Positions 35,910 through 44,191 of a stretch of 64,000 nucleotides of DNA are shown here, piece after piece. The notes under the pieces are model-generated. The model did not search any database, was not told where the DNA came from, and saw nothing but the letters and a program-made list of their open reading frames with translations. How positions within the stretch are numbered: the first letter of the stretch is position 1; every line of letters begins with the position of its first letter. Both the position numbers and the translations under genes were made by a program. Origin of the DNA: G965267335 sp965267335 (GTDB lineage: Bacteria > Bacteroidota > Bacteroidia > Cytophagales > JAAEPT01). Where the stretch lies: contig OZ253953.1 of NCBI GenBank assembly GCA_965267335.1, forward strand, positions 434,001 through 498,000, in the 5' to 3' direction.

Positions 35910-37430
35910 ATGACCATCCTAAGTCCCATAATTACCTGGTTCATCAAGAAGCGAATTCATCAAACGGAGCTTTTCAAAAAGTACCCGATCGATGTACAGA
36001 ATGATCTTTTCCGTGGATTAATAAAGAAGGCTGAAAAAACAGAATGGGGGCAGAAGTACGATTACAAAAGTATTTCCTCAATCAGTGACTTTCGAGAACG
36101 GGTTCCTATTTCAACTTATGAACAGATGTTTCCCTATATCGAACGGATTATGAAAGGGGAACAAAACATTCTTTGGCCCACCAAAACCACATGGTTTTCC
36201 AAGTCTTCCGGAACAACAAACGCCCGATCGAAATTTATTCCTGTTACTACTGAGGCACTGAAGGATTGTCATTACAAGGCAGGGAAGGATATGGTATCCT
36301 TTTACATCAACAATTTTCCCAGTCGCGATCTCTTCGGAGGAAAGACACTGACACTAGGTGGCAGCCTTCAAAAAAATCATCTTAATCCGAAAAGTAATTA
36401 TGGTGACGTTTCTGCTGTTATCATGCAAAACCTTCCGGTGTGGGCGCAAATAGTTAGAACTCCAAAGCTAAAGACCGCACTCCTGGATAAATGGGAAGAC
36501 AAGATCGAACAGATGGTAAAGGAGTGCACCAATCAAAACGTGACTTCTCTAGCTGGAGTCCCTACCTGGACGGTTGTATTACTTCAAGAAATAATCAAAA
36601 GGCAAGGCGTAAAAAACATACTGGAAGTATGGCCTAATCTGGAACTCTTTGCCCATGGTGCAGTAGCCTTTGAGCCGTACGAAGCCATATTCAAAGAGCT
36701 GATCCCAAGCGACAAAATGAACTACCTGGAAATCTATAATGCCTCAGAAGGAGCATTCGGTATACAGGATATTCCGGGAATTAACGAAATGCTGTTGATG
36801 CTTGACTACGGTGTTTTTTATGAGTTCATGCCCATGGAAGAATTTGGTAAAGAGCACCCCAAAACTATAGGACTCGAAGATGTCGAACTCAATAAGAACT
36901 ACGCCCTAATTATCTCAACTAATGCTGGTCTTTGGCGTTACCTTATTGGTGATACTATCCGCTTTACTTCACTCGACCCTTTCAGAATCAGAATAACCGG
37001 CAGGACCAAGCACTTTATAAATGCCTTTGGTGAAGAAGTCATCATTGAAAATGCTGATGCGGCCATAAAGAAAGCCTGTGAAGAAACAGGAGCAATTATG
37101 GAGAACTATTCAGCAGCACCGGTATACTTCAACGAGGGCGGAGATGGCGGGCATGAATGGTTGATTGAGTTTGAAAAAGAACCAGACAACTTTGATAAGT
37201 TTATTGATCTACTGGATTCTACGCTGAGAGAAGTCAACTCTGATTATGATGCGAAGAGGCAAAATGATATTGCTCTGAGAAAACCCATCGTTCACAAGCT
37301 TGAAAAAGGAACTTTCTATAAGTGGCTTAAAAGCAAAGGAAAATTAGGGGGTCAACATAAGGTGCCTCGCCTTTCCAATAATCGCGAGTACATTGATGAT
37401 ATTCTGAAAATGATCGAAGAAGAGAAATAG
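35910..37430 (+). CDS. GH3-family (auxin-responsive type) acyl-acid amido synthetase
   Basis: 506 residues. N-terminal LFRGLIKKAEKTEWGQKYDY, VPISTYEQMFPYIERIMKGE, WFSKSSGTTNARSKFIPVT (ATP-binding motif), then YNASEGAFGIQ, LIISTNAGLWRYLIGDTIRFTS and ITGRTKHFINAFGEEV. This is the adenylate-forming GH3 superfamily known from plant hormone conjugation and present in many Bacteroidota. It should adenylate a carboxylic acid and pass it to an amine; the substrates in bacteria are not known. A 76-bp gap separates it from lptB. Confidence 0.9.
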   Translation: MTILSPIITWFIKKRIHQTELFKKYPIDVQNDLFRGLIKKAEKTEWGQKYDYKSISSISDFRERVPISTYEQMFPYIERIMKGEQNILWPTKTTWFSKSSGTTNARSKFIPVTTEALKDCHYKAGKDMVSFYINNFPSRDLFGGKTLTLGGSLQKNHLNPKSNYGDVSAVIMQNLPVWAQIVRTPKLKTALLDKWEDKIEQMVKECTNQNVTSLAGVPTWTVVLLQEIIKRQGVKNILEVWPNLELFAHGAVAFEPYEAIFKELIPSDKMNYLEIYNASEGAFGIQDIPGINEMLLMLDYGVFYEFMPMEEFGKEHPKTIGLEDVELNKNYALIISTNAGLWRYLIGDTIRFTSLDPFRIRITGRTKHFINAFGEEVIIENADAAIKKACEETGAIMENYSAAPVYFNEGGDGGHEWLIEFEKEPDNFDKFIDLLDSTLREVNSDYDAKRQNDIALRKPIVHKLEKGTFYKWLKSKGKLGGQHKVPRLSNNREYIDDILKMIEEEK

Positions 37431-37432
37431 TA

Positions 37433-39211
37433 CTAATCCCTGTGCTGCCGGATTAATCTCTTCCTGTAAGAATTAAAAATCTGCGACTTGGAAATGACAC
37501 CAACATACTTATCGTCATGATCAATCACAGCCATATTCCATAATCCGGTGCTTTCAAACTTACCCATTACAGTAGTCATACTTTCATCAACAGCAACCGT
37601 CTCCCTGGGGCGCTGCATAATCGTCTTGACGTACATTCTCTGGTATAAATCCTTATCAAACATAATCTTTCGTACATCGTCCAGGCGCAAAATGCCCTGA
37701 AGTTTTCCTTCATCATCCAGAACAGGAAAAATATTTCTTTTTGACTCTTTTATCGTTTCAACCAGATCGCCCAGTGATGAATCAACATGAACGGTTTGAA
37801 AATCTTTCTCAATCAGCTTTTTCATATCCAACAAGCTCAGTACCTGCTTGTCTTTATTTTCACTGGTGATCAAATCTCCTTTTTCAATAAGTCGTTTGGT
37901 GTACAATGAATGTGGCTCAAAGAACGACTTCGTAAGATAGCTGATCGAACTTACGATCATCAAAGGAATGAAGAGTGAATAGCCACCGGTCATCTCAGCA
38001 ATAAGGAAGATAGCAGAAAGCGGTGCATGTTGAATACCACTCATCACACCACACATCCCGACAAGGGTAAAGTTTCTCGCTGATATGTCTCCAAGGTTTA
38101 AAGAGTTGATTGTCGTTGCATAAAGAAACCCTGAAACACCTCCCACAAAAAGAGAGGGCGCAAAAATACCTCCACTACCTCCAGCACCGATTGTGAGTGC
38201 AGATGCTACCGCCTTAAAAAGGACCATGATGGCTATAAAACCCAACGTAAACTTTATACCAACTCCGTGGCTAAATACACTATTATCTAAGAGTGCATGT
38301 GAATCACCTGCCAACAAGGTCCTCACGATATCATAACCCTCTCCATAAATTGGGGGGAAAAAGAAAACCAACACGCCCAAACAAACACCACCAACTATAG
38401 CTCGAGTTATTCGATTTGGAATTTTTTCAATGGTATCCTCCACGAAGTACTGACTAAGCGTAAAATACAAGGCCATCAACCCACAGAATACTCCAAGGAA
38501 TATGAAGTAAATTACATCAGAAGCTGTAAATGGATCGACATCATGCCATTCGAATACTGTACTCCCTTTGACCAGAAGCATAGTAATCACCTTACCACTG
38601 GCAGATGCTATGATAAGGGGCACAAAGTTGCTAATAGTCGTTTCTGCCAGGATAATCTCCATAGCAAAGATGACCCCCGCAACGGGAGCGTTAAATATGG
38701 ATGATATAGCCGCAGCTACACCACAGCCTATGAGCAATGTTCTCTTCTTGTAATGTAGGTGTGTAGATTTACCAATATTGGAACCTACTGCGGCTCCTGT
38801 TACTACAATTGGTGCCTCCAAACCAACAGAACCTCCGAAACCTACTGTGAAAATACTGGTCAACCATCGCGAGATCAGCATACGCTTCTTCATCATACTT
38901 GACCCTTTGGAGATATACCAAAGTATGGTTGCCACTCCATGGCCCAGGGTTTCTTTGAATAGATACTTGGCCAGTATTACTGTGATGAGCAAACCGATCA
39001 GTGGAAATGCCAGATAAATATACTGTTCATTCTGTCCGGTAGATAAATGGCTTAGGAGATGCTGAAGCTTATGTGTACACCACTTCAGACTAACTGCGGA
39101 AAGACCCGCAATACACCCGATCAATGCACTCAGGATGAGTACAAAGTTTTTATTCGAAATGTGTTTCAGTCGCCAGATTAAAAATCTGGTCATGGGGCTA
39201 CCGGATGTCAT
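37433..39211 (-). CDS. ClC-family chloride transporter with CBS pair
   Basis: 592 residues. About 10-11 membrane segments up to ~440, then two CBS domains (about 455-590: MKKLIEKDFQTVHVDSSLGDLVETI; TIMQRPRETVAVDESMTTVMGKF). Pore motifs: GGSVGLEAPIV with the gating glutamate (G-to-A change in the usual GxEGP), GVIFAMEI with the internal glutamate expected for proton-coupled antiporters, and GAGGSGGIFAPSLFVGG. It probably exchanges chloride for protons, with CBS domains sensing nucleotide or ionic state. Ends 2 bp from the convergent GH3-family gene. Confidence 0.92.
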   Translation of the reverse strand: MTSGSPMTRFLIWRLKHISNKNFVLILSALIGCIAGLSAVSLKWCTHKLQHLLSHLSTGQNEQYIYLAFPLIGLLITVILAKYLFKETLGHGVATILWYISKGSSMMKKRMLISRWLTSIFTVGFGGSVGLEAPIVVTGAAVGSNIGKSTHLHYKKRTLLIGCGVAAAISSIFNAPVAGVIFAMEIILAETTISNFVPLIIASASGKVITMLLVKGSTVFEWHDVDPFTASDVIYFIFLGVFCGLMALYFTLSQYFVEDTIEKIPNRITRAIVGGVCLGVLVFFFPPIYGEGYDIVRTLLAGDSHALLDNSVFSHGVGIKFTLGFIAIMVLFKAVASALTIGAGGSGGIFAPSLFVGGVSGFLYATTINSLNLGDISARNFTLVGMCGVMSGIQHAPLSAIFLIAEMTGGYSLFIPLMIVSSISYLTKSFFEPHSLYTKRLIEKGDLITSENKDKQVLSLLDMKKLIEKDFQTVHVDSSLGDLVETIKESKRNIFPVLDDEGKLQGILRLDDVRKIMFDKDLYQRMYVKTIMQRPRETVAVDESMTTVMGKFESTGLWNMAVIDHDDKYVGVISKSQIFNSYRKRLIRQHRD

Positions 39212-39378
39212 TTCTTCATTGGCCTGCTTGATAGCAGCGTAGGTTCCTGATTACTAAAGTGAACGAAATATGATTCCTTCAACTAATTAGGGGGCCAAAT
39301 ATGGGAAAAATTTAATGCAATGACATATGATTTTATCCGAAAAATCATGAGTTTCATCGAACTCTTACGATTATTCAA

Positions 39379-39879
39379 ATGCATGTAAGTAATACACAAG
39401 AAGTTAAGCTTCCCATTGTAGAGAAAAGACCACATTGGTTTTTGGACAGATTGAGGTTGTTTGATTTGATCACAGTGGTTTTTGTTACTTTAGTCGTATT
39501 CTGCGGGATCTATTTCAGGCTTGGAATTCTACTTCCAACAATGCTCCTCATAGTATGGTCGGGTGCGTACTTTTACCTGATCAGGTACTCTAAGAATTAT
39601 GCGGTTGTTGGTGAATTGATATTAGATAAAAACGAGCTCCGGGTGAATAACCAAATTTATTCATGGCAATCAATTGATAAAGCCGAACTGACATACAAGG
39701 CCTATAAGAATTATGTGGAGTGGAACTATAAACAAGTTGCTATAAATCAATTGAGTTTGCAGGTCGGGCAGAAAAAAAACACCTACCGGGTTCTATTAAA
39801 AGTTTCTGATCTGGAAATACTGACCTCTGCATTGACAAACGAAAAACTATCTTTACACAACGTACGGGATAAAAAATGA
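39379..39879 (+). CDS. Small membrane protein with PH-like tail
   Basis: 166 residues. Two close membrane segments (LITVVFVTLVVFCGIYF, ILLPTMLLIVWSGAYFYLI, about 30-68) and a ~90-residue soluble tail (VVGELILDKNELRVNNQIYSW ... LKVSDLEILTSAL). The beta-rich tail resembles bacterial PH-like domains, but this is a visual impression. It overlaps the next gene by 4 bp (ATGA), so the two form an operon and may act together. Confidence 0.6.
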   Translation: MHVSNTQEVKLPIVEKRPHWFLDRLRLFDLITVVFVTLVVFCGIYFRLGILLPTMLLIVWSGAYFYLIRYSKNYAVVGELILDKNELRVNNQIYSWQSIDKAELTYKAYKNYVEWNYKQVAINQLSLQVGQKKNTYRVLLKVSDLEILTSALTNEKLSLHNVRDKK

Positions 39880-40634
39880 ATATCGCCAGGAAACTAAAAC
39901 ACACCTTCGCAGCAGCGCTTGATCACTATGAGTCGGATGTATGGAAGTATATCGGAATGAATTTCGTTGCTTTGATATTCCTGATCATATGTGGGATAGT
40001 CGCATCACTTATAACTATTATGCTGACGGAGGGTTTATTGGGCATACATACCTCCCGTTTTGATACTGATTTTCCAAGCCTTGTTGCGAGTTCCAATCTC
40101 TTCTCCGTGCTTATCCTATTGCCTTACTCAAATTTATTTTTGAGGAAAAATTGGGGTGAAAACGGTCCATCCGGCCTGCAGCTGTTTGAATCAAACGGAA
40201 GAGCGATATGGTTACAGTTTCTGTTGTTCATAGGCATCTATATTTTTCTTGCGGTCGCAGCGAGCTGGATAAATAGTGAGTTGAATTATTATGGTCTCTT
40301 TCAACCTGTGATGTCAGTCTTCCTGAATTTGATTCCATTGGCTTTTGTGGTACATTCCCTGTCAAAGGTAAATGGGCGTTCCAGGGAGTTCTTCTGGAAA
40401 AAATTTCTGGTGACAATAATTTTTTGTACTGCCATATATGGCGTGCTTTTGTGTTTTCAAAACTTCCTGGGATATACTTTACAGTATTTCATAACGGACC
40501 TTTTTGGAAATAGCCTCTTCCAAATGGTCTTTGGTATTTTCTTACAACTGATGATTTATTCTTTCTTCCTGACTGCTTTCGGAGCGGGAATCGCTGCTGT
40601 AGTAGGTATTGAAAGGGAGGATCCGGAGGTGTAA
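39876..40634 (+). CDS. Polytopic membrane protein of unknown function
   Basis: 252 residues with about six hydrophobic segments: FVALIFLIICGIVASLITIML, FSVLILLPYSNLFL, LQFLLFIGIYIFLAVAASWI, PVMSVFLNLIPLAFVVHSL, TIIFCTAIYGVLLCFQNFLG and VFGIFLQLMIYSFFLTAFGAGIAAVVG. No conserved motif I recognise. Translationally coupled to the preceding small membrane protein. The spacing and co-orientation suggest a two-subunit membrane unit. Confidence 0.65.
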   Translation: MNIARKLKHTFAAALDHYESDVWKYIGMNFVALIFLIICGIVASLITIMLTEGLLGIHTSRFDTDFPSLVASSNLFSVLILLPYSNLFLRKNWGENGPSGLQLFESNGRAIWLQFLLFIGIYIFLAVAASWINSELNYYGLFQPVMSVFLNLIPLAFVVHSLSKVNGRSREFFWKKFLVTIIFCTAIYGVLLCFQNFLGYTLQYFITDLFGNSLFQMVFGIFLQLMIYSFFLTAFGAGIAAVVGIEREDPEV

Positions 40635-40696
40635 TAAAGCTGGGACTAGAGCTATTCTTTTGATGGAAATGAAACTTATCACACGGTTCTTTTCGT

Positions 40697-40704
40697 TATA
40701 TTTG
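40697..40704 (+). promoter_or_regulatory. TAnnTTTG -7 element of the toxin-antitoxin pair
   Basis: TATATTTG, exact consensus match, 22 bp upstream of the antitoxin ATG at 40727. No clear -33 TTG at the expected spacing. Confidence 0.45.
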
Positions 40705-40726
40705 ATATAGCCAATTAATTAAATGT

Positions 40727-40954
40727 ATGGATTTAGCGACTAGAAAAATTCAACTGGCACAGCAAATTTTTAACATCAAACAAGCATCTTTATTGGATAA
40801 GCTGGAAGCTTTGATCCAGAACGAGCCAATTGATCTAACAGAGGAGCAAAAAAAGGGGATTGATGATGGGATAGAATCACTAGACAAAAGCTCAGGTATA
40901 TCTCATGACCAAGTTTCCTCCGAAACCAAAAAGAATTTCCCTAATCTGTTTTAA
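40727..40954 (+). CDS. Antitoxin-like small protein of an addiction module
   Basis: 75 residues, acidic, no signal peptide. MDLATRKIQLAQQIFNIKQASLLDKLEALI ... DLTEEQKKGIDDGIESLDK matches the style of small antitoxins that precede ParE/RelE toxins in Bacteroidota: N-terminal helix, then a C-terminal toxin-binding tail. The toxin reading frame begins 2 bp after its stop. It would neutralise the toxin and repress the pair. The partner is interrupted, so it may be an orphan. Confidence 0.6.
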   Translation: MDLATRKIQLAQQIFNIKQASLLDKLEALIQNEPIDLTEEQKKGIDDGIESLDKSSGISHDQVSSETKKNFPNLF

Positions 40955-40956
40955 GA

Positions 40957-41262
40957 ATGCCACAAATAATCTGGGCTCCGTTAGCAAAAAAAGATTATTG
41001 GAGTAACATAGAATATCTCATCAGTGAATTTTCAGAACAAACAGCCTCAAGCTTTATCCAAAACGTAGAAGAAACGCTAGAGCTGATTAAGAAGCACCCA
41101 AACACAGCAAGGTCTACGGAATAAAGGAATATTAAGGCCGTACATCTGGTTCCGCAGGTTACTTTATTCTATAGAATTAATAAGAAACAAGATATTGAGC
41201 TAATCCGTTTTTGGAATAACTATAAAAACCCGGACGCTCTCCATAAACTTTTGAATCAGTAG
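40957..41262 (+). pseudogene. ParE/RelE-type toxin with in-frame premature stop
   Basis: The frame runs from ATG at 40957 to TAG at 41260-41262 (101 codons plus stop) but has TAA at codon 56 (41122-41124). Before it: IIWAPLAKKDYWSNIEYLI and FIQNVEETLELIKKHPNTARSTE; after it, same frame: IKAVHLVPQVTLFYRINKKQDIELIRFWNNYKNPDAL. These are the two halves of a ParE/RelE toxin, including the LFYRI strand and final NP helix. A single substitution (for instance AAA to TAA) explains the break; there is no frameshift. The truncated 55-residue product lacks the toxin's active C-terminal strands. Confidence 0.75.
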
Positions 41263-41293
41263 GCCTTGATGGTTTTCTAATTCTTTCCTAGCC

Positions 41294-43744
41294 CTACTCA
41301 AAATACCAATCTTCCACATTCCACCAGATGTTCTTCTTGTCCGCGGCCATAGGATCCCAACCCTTCAGCTTTGAATCATAAACGCTGCGGTAGGATATTG
41401 TGAATATGGGAATCGTAGGTAACTTCTCGGCAAAGCTGGTTTCCAGTTTCCGGAAGAGCGACTGGCGTCTCTCAGGAAACATACTTCCTTCTATTAAACT
41501 CTGTACTTTTACGTCATTGCTGTCGTACACTTTCGATGGCTGCGACATATCAAACTCTCCCGATCGTTCATTGTAAGGTACATTCCAGAACATTCCAATA
41601 TCATCTTTTCCTCCTTCGTAGTACAACAAGCCACCGTGATCTCCGCTTCTCAACAGCTCTTCTCCGGGCTGCTCAAGAGGCTCAAACTCGACCTTGAAAC
41701 CGATGTCGGTGAGATTCTCGATAATTACATCCAATACCAGTTGCTCAGGGGCACCTTCCCCTCTGGTATATCCTTTCAGGGTGATTTCCTGCCCAGCTTC
41801 AACACCTGCCTCTTTTAACAATTGCTTTGCTTTTTGCTTGTTGTAATCATATGATGTCCCTTCGATTTGCTGATTATAGCCGCTGCTCGCTACTATTCCC
41901 GCTCCTTCATCCACCATATCTACTATTTTTTTGCGATCCAGTGCATAGCTTATGGCCTGACGCACTTTTTGATCGCTCAACGGGTACACATCAAGGTCGG
42001 GTTGCAGCATGAACATCATGTTACTAGTCGAATCAATTCTATTGGTAAAACCTTCCAGTCCTGCTACGTAATTATGTGCTCCTTTAGACATCAACGATAT
42101 TAACTCCGCTTTGTCCTGCTCAAGAATTTCCTTTGGATTCAACCACCTTTCTCCATCCTTATTGACACTAATTTTAATTTCATCTATGCGTGGCGGATTA
42201 CCTATGAAGTATGGATTTTTCACAAAATGTGCGTATTTCTCCGGTACAAACTTCTTAAGAATATATGGGCCATCCATAGGAGGTGGGTTATTAATGATAA
42301 TCGATCGCACACTATCCAACCCTCCTTTCTTAAACACCTTTTCAAACTGATGTCTCGGATATACAGGGAATTTGGAGATGACATAGTTTTTACGTTTGTC
42401 ATAGACCACATCCACTGTCTTATTGTCAATTTTATAAATGTTTCTACGGTTAGGGTCTTCAATACACTTCAAGCTAAAGATTAAGTCGTTAGCTGTAATC
42501 TCAACACCATCACCCCACTTGATATCCTGTCGCAATTCCCATCTCACCGTCATACCCCCATCAGCCAGTAGTTTGATGTAGTTATTGGCCATACTGGGAA
42601 CCGTTTTCACTAAATGGGCCACCCGCTCTCCATTTTTACCAATTGAATATAACCCTCTCATATAAAGAGGTTCATTATTGCTTTCTGCCAAATCCGGAAG
42701 TACAGGTACTGCCTTGTTGAGTATGTTTTTTGAAGATTTAATTTCCGGTCTGGATTTAATGGCTACCTCCTGAGGCCCCGGATCATGGTATTGCTTGTAG
42801 GTTCCGGAAACAGTGTACCCTCCGTAAAAGGCAAGAATGGGCAGCATAATAAGAAAAGCCTTGTCGATTTTTAATGAAAGCTTTTCAGACTTTTGAGAAA
42901 CCCGGAAGCTCGTCACTACACCTATCAGGGCAAAGATGATCAACGAATAAGCCCACAGAAAGAATTTATCGGCCGCCACCAGGTAAGAAACATCTGGTAA
43001 ACTCTCAGATTGTGAAAAATGAAAAGCTACACATGAGAGCAATGACGTCACAACCATTCCATTTTTAACAACCAACTGCTTGGCACTTAACAAAAAGGAA
43101 AGTGTTGCCATTGTCAAAATAATGAGAAGCGGAATGATCAACTTGATAAAGTTGGCAGAAAAAGGCCTTTCAAGCCTTAAGACATAGTTAACCTCACTTA
43201 CTTTTTGGCTCAACCCTTCGTGCTCTATACTACCAAGGTCAGAGGCAAAAGTCTTGGAAACCTTTAGCGCTTCGAAGTACGGCTCGTAGAGCCAGCCCGT
43301 TATGGAAAACTTGGGATTCATCCCGCTACCTGCCTGGTCTGGAATAAGTTCTCCCCATTCAGCAGGCATATCCAGTGCAATAGTTAGCTTTTGCCTGTCA
43401 AACGGATAGTCGAAAAGGGGGAAGTTTCCTCTGAAGGTACCTTGTACCCGATACCTTACACTGTGCCAGTCATCCTCCGATTCCCGGCTAGAGACTTCCA
43501 TCGTTTCTATCTCGGCATTTGAAATAAAGACCGGTGGCACTTCTTCGGAGCCAAGCCATTTATACCAGAGGTATAAGTCTGCTTTAAATCGGCCTTCCTT
43601 GGTGTCAAAGTCGGATACGTCATTCAGGTATACACCGACATACACCTTCTTCGGCCTTTCCTCATCAGTGGCGAATGAAAGATTAGTTACAAAAAGACAA
43701 AATGATGTGAGCAACAATAGCTGCCTGCAAATCTTCGTCAACAT
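41294..43744 (-). CDS. Pentameric ligand-gated ion channel fused to a family 5 solute-binding protein
   Basis: 816 residues, one uninterrupted frame. Signal peptide 1-25. Residues ~30-195 are a Cys-loop-receptor-type extracellular domain: YVGVYLNDVSDFDTKEGRF, ADLYLWYKW, FRGNFPLFDYPFDRQ (Pro-loop, 104-118, no cysteines), and VSEVNYVLRLERPFSANFIK. Four membrane segments: 197-219, 224-245 (pore: VVTSLLSCVAFHFSQSESLP), 256-279, 295-313, with only a short basic M3-M4 loop. From ~345 to the end is an SBP_bac_5 (DppA/OppA-type) domain: WELRQDIKWGDGVEITANDL, SDQKVRQAISYALDRKKIV, RRQSLFRKLETSFAEKLPTI. Channel topology puts the C terminus, hence the binding domain, in the periplasm. No ABC permease or ATPase lies nearby. 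Inferred role: cation or anion channel gated by a bound peptide-like solute. Confidence 0.88.
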   Translation of the reverse strand: MLTKICRQLLLLTSFCLFVTNLSFATDEERPKKVYVGVYLNDVSDFDTKEGRFKADLYLWYKWLGSEEVPPVFISNAEIETMEVSSRESEDDWHSVRYRVQGTFRGNFPLFDYPFDRQKLTIALDMPAEWGELIPDQAGSGMNPKFSITGWLYEPYFEALKVSKTFASDLGSIEHEGLSQKVSEVNYVLRLERPFSANFIKLIIPLLIILTMATLSFLLSAKQLVVKNGMVVTSLLSCVAFHFSQSESLPDVSYLVAADKFFLWAYSLIIFALIGVVTSFRVSQKSEKLSLKIDKAFLIMLPILAFYGGYTVSGTYKQYHDPGPQEVAIKSRPEIKSSKNILNKAVPVLPDLAESNNEPLYMRGLYSIGKNGERVAHLVKTVPSMANNYIKLLADGGMTVRWELRQDIKWGDGVEITANDLIFSLKCIEDPNRRNIYKIDNKTVDVVYDKRKNYVISKFPVYPRHQFEKVFKKGGLDSVRSIIINNPPPMDGPYILKKFVPEKYAHFVKNPYFIGNPPRIDEIKISVNKDGERWLNPKEILEQDKAELISLMSKGAHNYVAGLEGFTNRIDSTSNMMFMLQPDLDVYPLSDQKVRQAISYALDRKKIVDMVDEGAGIVASSGYNQQIEGTSYDYNKQKAKQLLKEAGVEAGQEITLKGYTRGEGAPEQLVLDVIIENLTDIGFKVEFEPLEQPGEELLRSGDHGGLLYYEGGKDDIGMFWNVPYNERSGEFDMSQPSKVYDSNDVKVQSLIEGSMFPERRQSLFRKLETSFAEKLPTIPIFTISYRSVYDSKLKGWDPMAADKKNIWWNVEDWYFE

Positions 43745-43888
43745 CTCAATGGTAGTGCTAGTTCGTAAATTAAGTACTAAAAAACTGGCCCTAGGGTTTC
43801 ACGGCATTCTGAAAATCACTGAAGATCAGACTGTATCATCTCGATCATTTTTGCCTGACCGATTCATGAGTTTTTATTAAAAAAGACG

Positions 43889-44041
43889 GTTTTCGCATTT
43901 TGTGTGTTCAAAACACCCATAGACTTGTCATCCTGAGGGACGAAGGATCTAAGTGTATTCCCATTGCCAAATCTAGATTCTTCCTTTGTCAGAATGACAG
44001 ATTTGGTGCTATCTATAAATAGACACGCAAAATGCGAAAAC
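43889..44041. repeat. Nested inverted-repeat element (REP/REPIN-like)
   Basis: This fills most of the 447-bp gap between the channel-fusion and nuclease genes. Outer arms GTTTTCGCATTTTGTGTGT (43889-43907) and its complement (44023-44041) match at 18 of 19 positions. Inner arms start with TGTCATCCTGAGGGACGAAG (43926-43950) and the reverse complement at 43975-43999; 19 of 25 match. The inner unit recurs at 53587-53611. The GTCATYCTGA...GAAGGATCT form is a dispersed repeat I know from Bacteroidota intergenic DNA. The rest of the gap shows only a weak GC-rich hairpin near 44071-44103. Confidence 0.75.
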
Positions 44042-44191
44042 TGATTAAACAAACGTCAACCGCAAAAAGTATAAGTCCCCGATAAAATAGGGGCGTATGC
44101 TTTGTTCTTCTACTAGTTCCATTTTTGATTGCAATTAATTTGTCCTCCCAATTCCAAAGCACCGATTCATTTTCAATGCCAATGCTAGCTA

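Noticed and set aside
43864..44052. 62-residue minus-strand frame in the gap before the nuclease gene
   Set aside because: It lies almost wholly inside the inverted-repeat element; the protein is just its translation.
44071..44103. GC-rich hairpin (TCCCC/GGGG) as terminator of a gene
   Set aside because: The stem is imperfect and no T-tract follows directly; kept only as a note within the gap description.
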